Positions 52,393 to 61,456 of a stretch of 64,000 nt of DNA are shown in pieces; position 1 is the first letter of the stretch; the number at the start of each line of letters is the position of its first letter. A model generated the notes under the pieces. That model ran no database searches. It saw only the letters and a list, made by a program, of their open reading frames with translations, and had not been told where the DNA came from. Source of the DNA: an uncultured Methanomassiliicoccales archaeon. Its GTDB lineage: Archaea > Thermoplasmatota > Thermoplasmata > SG8-5. Made by a program: the position numbers and the translations under genes. The stretch covers positions 28,679 to 92,678 of the forward strand of contig CALKWP010000013.1 in assembly GCA_938004075.1 (NCBI GenBank), in the 5' to 3' direction.

Positions 52393-55300
52393 CGGGCATC
52401 CCTCCCGCGCTTCCGGAGCCATAGATAGGCGGCAATCGCCAGAATCACTGAAGAAGATATTATCATCAACATCCAGAACCCATTCGCAGGCGATTCAAGT
52501 TCCGCCTCTGGCGGAAGAACCGCAACAGTAAGTTCCGCGGAGGCTGTTTTTCCTGTTTCATCGGTCACTGTGAGGGTTATCGCATACGTTCCAGGCGTCC
52601 AGAATACGAATGAGCTTATTGGCCCGTCAAGGGTCATCAACGTGCCGTTGTATGTGAACGACCAGGAATGGGATGCGATGCCGGTGCTGTCGAATGAGCC
52701 GGAACCGTCCAGAGTGATTTCCTGACCGGGGACAGCGATGATATTCTTCCCCGGCATCGGTATGGGCGCCAGGACATCGAGCACCGTTACCTGCATCGTG
52801 TCGGTATCGGTGTTGCCTGCCGCGTCCGATACGTTGAGGGTGACAATGTATTCCCCGGGTATCGTGAAAATCCATTCCGGCGAATGCCCGAACAATGTCA
52901 CGTTGTTCAGCCCATCATGGAAGGACCAGGCCCACAAAGCAACGCCCACGTTATCCGTGCTGGAAGAGCCGTCGAACCTCATGGCTGCCATTTCATCCAC
53001 GGTTTGGTCAGGGCCGGCGGCTGCAACAGGAGGGGTGAACTCAAGAACGGTCGCAAGCATCGTATCGGTTGCGACATGGCCAGCAGCATCCCGGACTGTC
53101 AGGGTTACCGTGTAAATTCCCTCGACCGTGAAAGTGTGCGATGACATCTGCCCGTACCTCAGGATGTTGCCTGTGCCATCGTTGAAAGACCAGGTGTAGT
53201 TGGTTATGCCCACGTTGTCGGAACTGGCGGAGCCGTTGAGCATGATGGCTGTGTTCTTTCGAACGGTCCTGTTGCGGCCTGCGTCCGCAACAGGGTCGGT
53301 GATGTCGCGGACTGTCACCGTGATATTGTCCATCGCGGAATTTCCAGCGGCATCCGAAACCGCCAGGGTAATCGGGTAGATGCCGGGTATCATGAACCTG
53401 AAGGTCGGCTCGGCACTGCTGAGAACCACATCCCGGCCGCCATACGCGAACGTCCAGGTATGATTGATTATTCCGACATTATCGCTGCTGGCAGACCCGT
53501 TGAAAATTACGGTCGTGCCCTCATTGACGTCCTGGTCCGGGCCGGCGGCAGCCACCGGCAGCGTTATGTCCATCACCTTCAGCACCATGAGGTCGATGCC
53601 CGTGTTGCCAGAATAATCCAGAACCGTAAGAGTTACATTGTAAACGCCTGGCAGCATGAAAAGATGGGAGTTGGTGACGTTGTACACAGTGACATTGCCG
53701 ACCCCATCATTGAATCTCCATGTGTAATTGACGATGCGGTGGTTGTCATAGCTGTCGCGGCCGTTGAGATGGGCGACGGTTCCCTCTGGGATGCTGGCGT
53801 CCGGGCCTGCCCTGGCAACTGGCTCGAGAAGGTCCAGGGCAGAGATGAATACATCCATCACACCGTTGAATGTTGCGTCCAGCGTTCCGTAGGTCGATGG
53901 GAAACTGGTTGAGGTGGTCTCGCCAGCTATCACCGTGTAGCCATTGGCATCGACGGCGATGCTGTTACCTATGTCGGCCCCCAAGGAACCCAGGTATGTG
54001 GAATGCATCAGTGAATCCCCGGCCGGGGAGACCTTGAGGACGAACGCGTCCCCTGAGCCACTGTATGTCGAGTCGTGAGCCAGTGCAGTGACTGGAAAAT
54101 TGCTGGACAATGTTGCGCCGGTGACAAAGGCGCTGCCCGCATCATTGACTGCTATGCCGTAGCCGTAGTCGCCATCGCTTCCGCCTATCAATGTGGAATA
54201 TGCCAGCGTTCCGCCGTACTTGGTCAGTTTTGCCACAAAAACGTCCATCCACCCGGAGTGGGTTCTGGAAAAAGCGTTGGCTGTGGTCGGAAAATCTGTT
54301 GAGCTTGTCTGGCCTGTGATATAAGCGTCATTCCATGCGTCCACGGCAATTGAGGCGCCGTATTCGCTGCCGGAACCGCCCAGCAATGTCAGGTAAGAGA
54401 ATGCTGTGCCAGTCCTGGTGAGCTTTGCGATGAAAACATCGTACCCGCCATTGTGTGACCTGTCCAGCGCCCCCGGTGACGTGGGAAAATTCTGGGAGCG
54501 GGTGTTTCCGACGACGTATGCCTGGCCGGCGGAATCAACTGCGATGTCATTTCCGTACTCGTAATCAGCATGGCCGATGAAGGTCGAATAGACAACCGTG
54601 CTGCCTGACTGGCTCAGCTTTGTCACGAATGCGTCATTGGCGCCGGTCTCGCCCCCGTTGAACACCCTGTTGGCTGCATCAGGAGTTATCGGAATGTCGT
54701 ATGACCAGGTATCGCCCGTGATGTACGCGTATCCGCTCGCATCGACCGCAATCCCTCTAGCGATGTCAACCCTTGTGCCCCCGAGGAATGTGGAATACAC
54801 CAGCGTATCGCCGGCCGGCGCCAGCTTCGTGACGAACGCGTCGTAGGTATCGCCGTTGTAAGTTCTGTCCAATGCCCCGGCGGTTGTTGGGAACTCATTC
54901 GAACTGGTGTGGCCGGTTATGTACGCGTTCCCCGAGGCATCGACCGCGATGGATGCGCCCTGGTCCTCGCCCTCATGCCCAAGGTATGTTGAATACAGGA
55001 GCGAATCGCCAGCGGGGTTCAGCTTGGCCACGAAGATGTCGTATGTGTACCCGTTGTAAACTGTCTCGAACACGCCCAGCGTCGTGGGGAAGTTGGCAGA
55101 ATCAGTTATACCCACCATGTAAGAGTTGCCTTCCGCATCGGTGGCGATGTCCAGGCACCGGTCCGTCCCAGCACCGCCAAGGTATGTGGACCTGATGAGG
55201 GGGTCAATCACAATCGCTCGTGAAAGGTCGCGACCGGCTATCGAGAAGCCATAAGTGTCATCATCAATAAGTAAGAAATCGGCTCGCAATTTCTGCGACG

Positions 55301-55964
55301 GTTCATCGGCATAGAAAACATCCAGGCCGGAATCAATTATGTCTGTTCCCGGGCCAAGGCCTGTCGCTATCCTCAGCGTCCCGCCGTCAATGGAAAGGGA
55401 CTCGTGGCCAGTCACTTTTACCTTTATCTGGCTGTGGTCCGAGCCGGCAGCCACCAGGTAATCGTATTTCATTCCCTCATCGGTCATCCGGTACACCAGG
55501 TCTATGCCTCTCCACAACCCATTGTAGGCGAGATTGCGATAGTTTGCACCCTGCGTTATCCAGCCGGACTGGTCGTTGCCCAGGAAATAATTGGAGCGCC
55601 ATTGGGTGGGCGTCGAGCCAACCGGGACTGCACCTTCCGACCCAACAAATGAAAGCCGTACCGAGCTTCCCCGCGATGATCCATTTTCATGCGCCTGGCT
55701 TAGCAGCGTCATCGAACCCCGCGCGAAAGCCGCGCCCCCGGATGATGCGTAATAAAGGATGCTGGAATCTTTTATCTGCCCCATGTTCTCCGAGAAAGCC
55801 AGGCCGATAGCTGCGGGCGGAACGCCAGGCAGAATGGTTGCCGATGAATCAGCCGGCCCGGTGACTGGGTGATGTGCCAACGGCAGGATGGTGAGGGACA
55901 GCATCACTGCACAGAGCAGCGCAGCAGCCCGACCGAATCTCCAGAACCGGCAAGAGTCCAACAT
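52389..55964 (-). CDS. Surface protein: beta-propeller (SBBP repeats) plus five PKD domains
   Basis: About 1190 residues. It has the same plan as the downstream paralogue: signal peptide, ENMGQIKDSSILYY/WRGIDLVYRMTDEG domain, seven SBBP repeats, then five PKD domains (for example VAAAGPDQDVNEGT and NGSASSDNVGI), one helix and a basic tail (LRKRGRDAR). Compared with its neighbour, the propeller size is unchanged while the stalk is two PKD domains longer. ATG 55964 lies about 27 nt behind ATATATACATAAAGG and is probably leaderless. It heads the row of four exported proteins. Confidence 0.87.
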   Translation of the reverse strand: MLDSCRFWRFGRAAALLCAVMLSLTILPLAHHPVTGPADSSATILPGVPPAAIGLAFSENMGQIKDSSILYYASSGGAAFARGSMTLLSQAHENGSSRGSSVRLSFVGSEGAVPVGSTPTQWRSNYFLGNDQSGWITQGANYRNLAYNGLWRGIDLVYRMTDEGMKYDYLVAAGSDHSQIKVKVTGHESLSIDGGTLRIATGLGPGTDIIDSGLDVFYADEPSQKLRADFLLIDDDTYGFSIAGRDLSRAIVIDPLIRSTYLGGAGTDRCLDIATDAEGNSYMVGITDSANFPTTLGVFETVYNGYTYDIFVAKLNPAGDSLLYSTYLGHEGEDQGASIAVDASGNAYITGHTSSNEFPTTAGALDRTYNGDTYDAFVTKLAPAGDTLVYSTFLGGTRVDIARGIAVDASGYAYITGDTWSYDIPITPDAANRVFNGGETGANDAFVTKLSQSGSTVVYSTFIGHADYEYGNDIAVDSAGQAYVVGNTRSQNFPTSPGALDRSHNGGYDVFIAKLTRTGTAFSYLTLLGGSGSEYGASIAVDAWNDAYITGQTSSTDFPTTANAFSRTHSGWMDVFVAKLTKYGGTLAYSTLIGGSDGDYGYGIAVNDAGSAFVTGATLSSNFPVTALAHDSTYSGSGDAFVLKVSPAGDSLMHSTYLGSLGADIGNSIAVDANGYTVIAGETTSTSFPSTYGTLDATFNGVMDVFISALDLLEPVARAGPDASIPEGTVAHLNGRDSYDNHRIVNYTWRFNDGVGNVTVYNVTNSHLFMLPGVYNVTLTVLDYSGNTGIDLMVLKVMDITLPVAAAGPDQDVNEGTTVIFNGSASSDNVGIINHTWTFAYGGRDVVLSSAEPTFRFMIPGIYPITLAVSDAAGNSAMDNITVTVRDITDPVADAGRNRTVRKNTAIMLNGSASSDNVGITNYTWSFNDGTGNILRYGQMSSHTFTVEGIYTVTLTVRDAAGHVATDTMLATVLEFTPPVAAAGPDQTVDEMAAMRFDGSSSTDNVGVALWAWSFHDGLNNVTLFGHSPEWIFTIPGEYIVTLNVSDAAGNTDTDTMQVTVLDVLAPIPMPGKNIIAVPGQEITLDGSGSFDSTGIASHSWSFTYNGTLMTLDGPISSFVFWTPGTYAITLTVTDETGKTASAELTVAVLPPEAELESPANGFWMLMIISSSVILAIAAYLWLRKRGRDAR

Positions 55965-55982
55965 GAAAACGTCCAAAGTTTG

Positions 55983-56064
55983 AATCGCCTTTATGTATAT
56001 ATGGCTTGCCTCTCGTCTCATACATGATTTAACAATATATCATCTGCCCGATTGGATTTTTATA
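55983..56064. promoter_or_regulatory. Divergent leaderless promoters of the surface operon and the phosphoesterase
   Basis: On the minus strand TATATATACATAAAG (about 55988-56002) is placed for ATG 55964. On the plus strand GGATTTTTATACGG (56053-56066) is about 27 bases before ATG 56086. Both starts lack a clear ribosome site. Confidence 0.55.
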
Positions 56065-56085
56065 CGGCACCGCATTCACCGATTC

Positions 56086-57141
56086 ATGAATCGGTCCTGG
56101 ATTCGTCTCATCCCTGTATTCACTATTCTCTACGCGCTCGTCACGCTCGGCAATTTCTACATATTCGACCGCATCACCGGGCTCCTGGGTATCGGGATGG
56201 TCTGGGTATCCGTCATCTACGCCTTCGCGCTGTCGAGCCTTCTCGTGGTGGGATTCGCGGCCAGGACCTCATCCGGGCGCGGCACCCGCGGACTTTTCGT
56301 GGCCGTTGCGACCGTTTACGGCTTCGAATTGATCGCTCTTTTCGGCCTGGTGATATTCGAGATTGGTGACCTCATCCTGGATCTGGATAACTTTGGGTGC
56401 GGGGTGGCGATGATCACATACACAGCAATCATCGCCGCGATATCAATCATCAACGCCCAGATGATTTCAGTCAAGATCGTCAAATTGCCTTTCGCCAGAA
56501 AACTCCGTGCTGTTCAGATCTCGGATATCCATATCGGCGCGGTCCATGGGAAGCGATATCTCAAAAAGGTCGTGGAAACCGTGAACGGCCTCAAGCCGGA
56601 CCTGGTGTTGATTACTGGTGACGTGGTTTCAGGCGCGGTCCCGCCGGGCAACAGCAAGCTGGATTATTTCGGAAAGCTGGAGGCCAGGACGTTCCTGGCG
56701 CCGGGGAACCACGAGTTCTACGAAGGCATGGACGAGATGCGCGCAGCCCTGCCAGGCAACATCAGAATGTTGAGTGACGAGGAGGTTCAGATGGACGGAT
56801 ATGTGGTATTCGGAATGGACTTCACACAGGAGCAGATGATGGGGAAAACCACGAGATTCGAAAGGAAATTCTCCGGGCCGGTCATAGCCATGGCCCATGT
56901 CCCCCAGTTCCTGGATTTACCTCCTGGGAGCATCATCCTCTCGGGGCATTATCATGCAGGCCAGATATTTCCCATCAACATCATCGGGCGGCTGTTCACA
57001 AAATACCTCAAGGGAATATTCAGGAAGGATGGGATCACTCTCTACGTATCGCCTGGCACTGCGACCTGGGGCCCCGTGATGAGGTTCGGGTCCAGGAATG
57101 AGATAACGGTGCTGGAGCTGGGGCCCGAGATTAAAAATTGA
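56086..57141 (+). CDS. Membrane-anchored metallophosphoesterase (YkuE/YaeI-like)
   Basis: About 351 residues. Four hydrophobic helices fill the first 135 residues. The calcineurin-like domain follows with SDIHIGAVHG, LITGDVVSG, APGNHEFYEG, MAHVPQF and LSGHYHAGQIFP, the complete set of two-metal ligands. Relatives cleave phosphoesters such as those of lipids at the membrane. The start chosen is the ATG about 27 nt behind the TATA box; the longer upstream frame crosses the promoter. The substrate is unknown. Confidence 0.88.
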   Translation: MNRSWIRLIPVFTILYALVTLGNFYIFDRITGLLGIGMVWVSVIYAFALSSLLVVGFAARTSSGRGTRGLFVAVATVYGFELIALFGLVIFEIGDLILDLDNFGCGVAMITYTAIIAAISIINAQMISVKIVKLPFARKLRAVQISDIHIGAVHGKRYLKKVVETVNGLKPDLVLITGDVVSGAVPPGNSKLDYFGKLEARTFLAPGNHEFYEGMDEMRAALPGNIRMLSDEEVQMDGYVVFGMDFTQEQMMGKTTRFERKFSGPVIAMAHVPQFLDLPPGSIILSGHYHAGQIFPINIIGRLFTKYLKGIFRKDGITLYVSPGTATWGPVMRFGSRNEITVLELGPEIKN

Positions 57142-57158
57142 TTTGCTGGGCACGAACG

Positions 57159-59576
57159 TCAGAGACCAGCCAGCCTCTCCTTCAGCTTCGAGACCTCGTC
57201 CTGCCTCTTCTTCCACCGGTCCTCTTTCTCGGCGAGCGCAGCTTCGCGTTCTTCAAGCTCATTGACCTTTGATTGGAATTCCGCAAGTATCTCGTCGCGC
57301 ATCTCCTCGGCCTTCTTGTCGAGTTTCCACTCATACGCCTTGAGCTTCTCCTCCTTGGCCAGGAGCATCTTCTCATGGTCGCGGAGGTTCTTGTCTTCCT
57401 TTTCCAGCTCCTCGCGCCCCTTCATGAGCTTGGCCATCTCGGACTTGAGCTCCTGCATCTCCTGATGGACCTTCTCTTCATGCTCCTTCAGGGCCTTGCG
57501 CTGGTCGGCGACCTTTTCCGCATTGGTGTGGATTGCCAGCTCCCTCTTCTCCGCTTCCTTGGTCTGCTTCGCGACATCGCGCTCGAAGGCCTTCTGCCGG
57601 TCTGCTAGGACCTTCTCCTCTCTGTCAATGTCGGATTGCCGGTCCTGGAGAGCTTCGTCCTGCTCTTCAAGGTCCTTCTCGCGCTTCTCGAGTTCCCCTT
57701 TCAGAGTCTCGAGCGCGGAGCGATGCCTGTCCAGTTCGGTGTGGCGGTCCTTGAGCTCCGATTCCTTTGTCGCGAGCTTGTCTGACTCCTTGGCCAGTTT
57801 TGCGCGCTCGGCATCCAGCTCCTTATCATGGGCCGATTTCTCCTTTTCCAGGCGCTGCTTCTCCTTCTCGAGGTCTTTTTTGCGCGAGTCCAGTTCGGCT
57901 TCCTTCTTCTCGAGCTTTGATTCGCGGTCCTCGAGCTCCTTCCCACGGACTGCGATGGATTCCAGCTTCTTTTCCGCGTCCGCGGTCAGCAATTCAAGCT
58001 CCTTGAACCTGTCATCGAGCTTTTCCTGCTCTTTCTGAAGTTGCCGCCTCTCCCTCGCCATCTCGGTGTTGGCGCCCTTCACGGCCTTCTCCATGTCTGA
58101 TAGTTTTGCCATGTCCGTTTTGAGCCGCTCCTCGTCCACCGAAATATCGCGCTCCTTCTTCTCAAGCTCCCTGGACATGTTGCGCAGCGCCTTCTTCTCC
58201 TCCTTGAGGGCGCTCTCCATGGCACCTAGCTGCTGGTCAAGCTTCTCCATGAGCTTCTTGTCGCTCTCGAACTCCGAGCGCTCCTGGGCCAGCTTCTTCA
58301 TCTCTTCCGAGATCGATTCTCTCTGGGCGGCAATGCTTGCGGACTCAGATTCAAGCTTCTCGGCCTGCCTGGCAAGCTCCTTCTCACGGTCGGCCAGCTT
58401 AACAGTATGCGCATCCAGGTCCCTTGCCTGCGCGTCCAGCCGGTTCCTCTCGTGGGCGGCGCTCTTCATTTCCGAATTGAGCTTCATCTCCAGCTCCGAG
58501 ATGTGCTTCTCCTGCCTGGTCAGGAATGATTTGGATTCCTCCAGTTCCTTTGCGAATCTGGCCATGCTGGCCTCGCGCTGCTCAAGGTCCCGCTCTGACT
58601 TCTGAAGGCGGTCCTCGGTCTTGAGAAGCAGAGTTTCCTTGTTCACGTAATCGTCCAGCTTGGATTCCAGGTCCGCCCTCGCAACGGCCTGGCGCTTTGT
58701 TTCTTCCGAGATATCAGCCCATATGGACTCCAGCTCGGCCCTCTCCCTTGCCAGCACCTTCTCTTTCTGGCCGATGTCGGATTCCCTGTTCCGCATGACC
58801 TCCTCGTCCTTGGCCAGCACCATCTCCTTCTTGCGAAGGCTGCGCTCCTTCTCGTCAAGAATTCGGGCGCGGTTCTCCAGCTCCTCCTTCTGGGCCTGGA
58901 GCTTCATGACCTCGACCTTGCGCTCGGCCAGTGCGACGACATCCTCCTCGGTGAGGCCTTTCTTGTCCGATGTGAGATGCTTCAGAAGCGCCACGCTGCC
59001 GCTGCGGAGCGTTTCGAGCTCCGATTTCATGCGGTCCATGTCCTCGGTGCGGGCAGACGCTTCCTGCCTGGACCTGTCCAGCTGCTCCGAGGTGGCGCTG
59101 ATGTCATCATCGGCCTTTCGAAGCACCGTCTCCCTCATGCGCTTCTCGTTGGCTTCCTGCCTTGCCCTCTCGATGCGGGATTTTTCTTCTTTCTTGATGA
59201 CGCGCATCACGGAATTCAGGTCCACCGGGCCGAGGATTCCATGCTGATATGGCTCTGCCACGTGAGTCGCTGAGATGCTGGATGATTTGTAAGAGTAAGA
59301 GCGCACCTCGACGATGCAGTCCTCATGGACCGAGTCCCTGGCGATTTCATAGAGCGCGGACTCCCCGAAAATAACTTCCTGGCTCTCATGTATCGCGACA
59401 TGGGGCGCCCCTTTCCTGGTGACAATGAATCCGGTCGACGCGGAGCCGTTCCTGGCGAAGCTGGTCTTTACCAGGCCGTCGAGCTTGTCCTGTTCCAGTG
59501 CTGCCAATGCGCTCTCCAACGCGCCTTCTCCGCCGAAGAGCGTGCTCAGTATGCGTCCGCTAGGAAGATTGACCAT
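57159..59576 (-). CDS. Very long coiled-coil protein with small N-terminal domain
   Basis: An 805-residue protein. Residues 1-120 form a globular part (MVNLPSGRILSTLFGG; GFIVTRKG; EVIFGESALYEIARD) that I do not firmly recognise; the DUF2226-like group is possible. Residues about 125-805 are almost unbroken coiled coil, with heptads rich in Glu, Lys, Leu and repeated phrases such as LEKKE, LEDRE and KLAKES. If extended it would reach about 100 nm. There is no signal, Walker motif or hinge, so it is not a complete SMC. The start lies a few bases after the likely transcript start set by TTTTATAAAG. A structural or tethering role is a guess. Confidence 0.8.
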   Translation of the reverse strand: MVNLPSGRILSTLFGGEGALESALAALEQDKLDGLVKTSFARNGSASTGFIVTRKGAPHVAIHESQEVIFGESALYEIARDSVHEDCIVEVRSYSYKSSSISATHVAEPYQHGILGPVDLNSVMRVIKKEEKSRIERARQEANEKRMRETVLRKADDDISATSEQLDRSRQEASARTEDMDRMKSELETLRSGSVALLKHLTSDKKGLTEEDVVALAERKVEVMKLQAQKEELENRARILDEKERSLRKKEMVLAKDEEVMRNRESDIGQKEKVLARERAELESIWADISEETKRQAVARADLESKLDDYVNKETLLLKTEDRLQKSERDLEQREASMARFAKELEESKSFLTRQEKHISELEMKLNSEMKSAAHERNRLDAQARDLDAHTVKLADREKELARQAEKLESESASIAAQRESISEEMKKLAQERSEFESDKKLMEKLDQQLGAMESALKEEKKALRNMSRELEKKERDISVDEERLKTDMAKLSDMEKAVKGANTEMARERRQLQKEQEKLDDRFKELELLTADAEKKLESIAVRGKELEDRESKLEKKEAELDSRKKDLEKEKQRLEKEKSAHDKELDAERAKLAKESDKLATKESELKDRHTELDRHRSALETLKGELEKREKDLEEQDEALQDRQSDIDREEKVLADRQKAFERDVAKQTKEAEKRELAIHTNAEKVADQRKALKEHEEKVHQEMQELKSEMAKLMKGREELEKEDKNLRDHEKMLLAKEEKLKAYEWKLDKKAEEMRDEILAEFQSKVNELEEREAALAEKEDRWKKRQDEVSKLKERLAGL

Positions 59577-59601
59577 GTTATACCGTCAACCTTGATTGTT
59601 G

Positions 59602-59646
59602 ATACTTTATAAAAGATTTTCAAGGTTTTCCGTGCAAATCTTTATT
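59602..59646. promoter_or_regulatory. Divergent promoters of the coiled-coil and DUF4184 genes
   Basis: CTTTATAAAAG (59605-59615) is close to palindromic and suits the minus-strand coiled-coil gene. AATCTTTATTC (59636-59646) is about 28 bases before ATG 59671 of the plus-strand gene, which is then leaderless. Confidence 0.5.
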
Positions 59647-59670
59647 CTCGCATGGGGCTATTCTCATCCG

Positions 59671-60216
59671 ATGCCTGTATCGCCGCTGCACCTGGGATTC
59701 GCCTGGCCGGTTTGGCTTCTGAATCGCAGAAAGTTCCATTTCATGAGCCTGAGCTTCGGCGCCATGGTTCCCGACCTGGAGGTCATACCCATGATGCTGG
59801 TCACTTCCGAGGGGGAGAGGACCAGGGCATTGATGCATTCATTGCTGGGCGCGCTGACCATCGACATCCTGGTGACGCTGTTCATCGTGTTCTTCATAGT
59901 GCCGCCGGTCGGCAGATGGGTGAAGTCCCGGTCAAAGGAGAAATGGCATATCTTCGCCGGCGTGGATGTGACTCTGGCACCCACAAATCTCGGATGGGCG
60001 ATTCTCTCCGCGCTCATCGGGACGGTGAGCCACGTCATCATCGATGTGTTCACCCATGATTACAATCCCCTGTTCTGGCCTTACCGCACCGGCCTGGATT
60101 ACAATTGGATGCCTTTCCCCGACACTTTCACTTCCACAATGGCGTTCTCCATACCGCTCGGCATCATCGCGCTTCTTCTGGCTTTGAGATACTGGACCCG
60201 CCCGTTCAAGAATTGA
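59671..60216 (+). CDS. DUF4184 family integral membrane protein
   Basis: A 181-residue protein with about four to five helices. MPVSPLHLGFAWPVW, GAMVPDLEVIPMM, ALMHSLLGAL and GTVSHVIIDVFTHDYNP are the family phrases; the conserved His and Asp residues resemble those of membrane-bound metal hydrolases such as YdjM. No activity is established to my knowledge. The ATG is about 28 nt behind a TATA-like box and has no ribosome site. Confidence 0.8.
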   Translation: MPVSPLHLGFAWPVWLLNRRKFHFMSLSFGAMVPDLEVIPMMLVTSEGERTRALMHSLLGALTIDILVTLFIVFFIVPPVGRWVKSRSKEKWHIFAGVDVTLAPTNLGWAILSALIGTVSHVIIDVFTHDYNPLFWPYRTGLDYNWMPFPDTFTSTMAFSIPLGIIALLLALRYWTRPFKN

Positions 60217-60267
60217 TGCGCCAATCTTTTATTATGGTAAACCCATTCTGGGCCGGGAGGCGCTAGA

Positions 60268-61455
60268 ATGGATGTAGGCATTGTAGGCAAGCCGAATGTC
60301 GGCAAATCAACCTTTTTCAGCGCCAGCACCATGGCGCCGGCCGAGATTGCCAATTACCCGTTCACCACCGTTGAGGCGAACGTCGGTGTGGGCCATGTTC
60401 GGGGAAAATGCCCCCATGTGGAGTTCAAGGTCCAGTGCAACCCCAACAACGCGCCATGCGAGAACGGCACGCGGCTGATTCCGGTGGAACTCATCGATGT
60501 CGCAGGATTGGTTCCTGATGCCTGGCAGGGCAAGGGCCTGGGCAATAAATTTCTGGATGACCTGAGGCAGGCCAGCGCGCTCATTCATATCGTGGACGCC
60601 AGCGGCTCCACCCTTGCTGACGGGACGCCCTGCGACGTGGGCGCCCATGACCCGCTGGAGGACGTGAAATTCCTGGAGAGCGAGATAGACCACTGGTTCT
60701 TCTCCCTCATCAACAAGGACTGGGTCAAGATATCGCGCCAGATGTCGATGCAGGGGACCAAGATCGAGCGGGTGCTGCATGAGAAATTCACTGGCCTGGC
60801 CATAACGGAGATACAGATTACCGCCGCCCTGAGAAAGGCGGGCATCGACTCGCCGCCGGTGAAATGGTCCGATGACGAACTGCTCAATCTCTGCGCCGAG
60901 ATTCGCCGCTCCGGAAAGCCGATGCTGATAGCGGCCAACAAGTGCGACCAGGCGCCCCCCGGGAACCTGGAGAAACTGATGGCTCTGCCAGTGAAAGTTA
61001 TACCCACTTCCGCGGAGTACGAGCTGGCCCTGCGCAAGGCCGCCAAAGCCGGACTCCTTGACTATCTGCCCGGCGACAGTTCATTCAAGCTGAAGGAGCC
61101 CGGAAAGCTGAATGAAGCACAGAAGAAGGCCCTGGGCAAGATTTCCCAGTTCCTGGAAACCCATGGAAGCACAGGCGTCCAGAGATGCCTTGAAACCGCA
61201 ATTTACGAGATGCTGGGCCTTATCCCGGTTTACCCGGTCGAGGACGAGAACAAGCTCACCAACAAGGAAGGGCTGGTCCTGCCTGACGCGCACCTGATGC
61301 CCAACGGCTCCAACGCCAGGGAGCTTGCGTACCGCGTGCACACCGACCTGGGAGACAACTTCATACGGGCCATTGATGCCCGCACCAAGCGCATCGTCGG
61401 CCATGACTATGTGCTGAAGAAGGACGATGTAATCACAATAATCGCGAGGCGCTGA
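60268..61455 (+). CDS. YchF/OLA1-type Obg-family GTPase
   Basis: A 395-residue translation-factor GTPase of the archaeal COG0012 type. G1 is GKPNVGKS, G3 is DVAGL, and G4 is NKCD, so it should prefer GTP, unlike bacterial YchF whose G4 differs. A helical insertion (about 130-190) and a C-terminal TGS domain (about 330-395, LPDAHLMPNG, HTDLGDNFIRAI) complete it. It probably acts with ribosomes. GGGAGG precedes the ATG, and polB follows after one base. Confidence 0.92.
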   Translation: MDVGIVGKPNVGKSTFFSASTMAPAEIANYPFTTVEANVGVGHVRGKCPHVEFKVQCNPNNAPCENGTRLIPVELIDVAGLVPDAWQGKGLGNKFLDDLRQASALIHIVDASGSTLADGTPCDVGAHDPLEDVKFLESEIDHWFFSLINKDWVKISRQMSMQGTKIERVLHEKFTGLAITEIQITAALRKAGIDSPPVKWSDDELLNLCAEIRRSGKPMLIAANKCDQAPPGNLEKLMALPVKVIPTSAEYELALRKAAKAGLLDYLPGDSSFKLKEPGKLNEAQKKALGKISQFLETHGSTGVQRCLETAIYEMLGLIPVYPVEDENKLTNKEGLVLPDAHLMPNGSNARELAYRVHTDLGDNFIRAIDARTKRIVGHDYVLKKDDVITIIARR

Positions 61456-61456
61456 G

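Noticed and set aside
53870..55200. Regularly spaced similar segments that might suggest a CRISPR or satellite array
   Set aside because: The units encode SBBP propeller repeats in a continuous frame with varied codons. There are no identical direct repeats with unique spacers and no cas genes.
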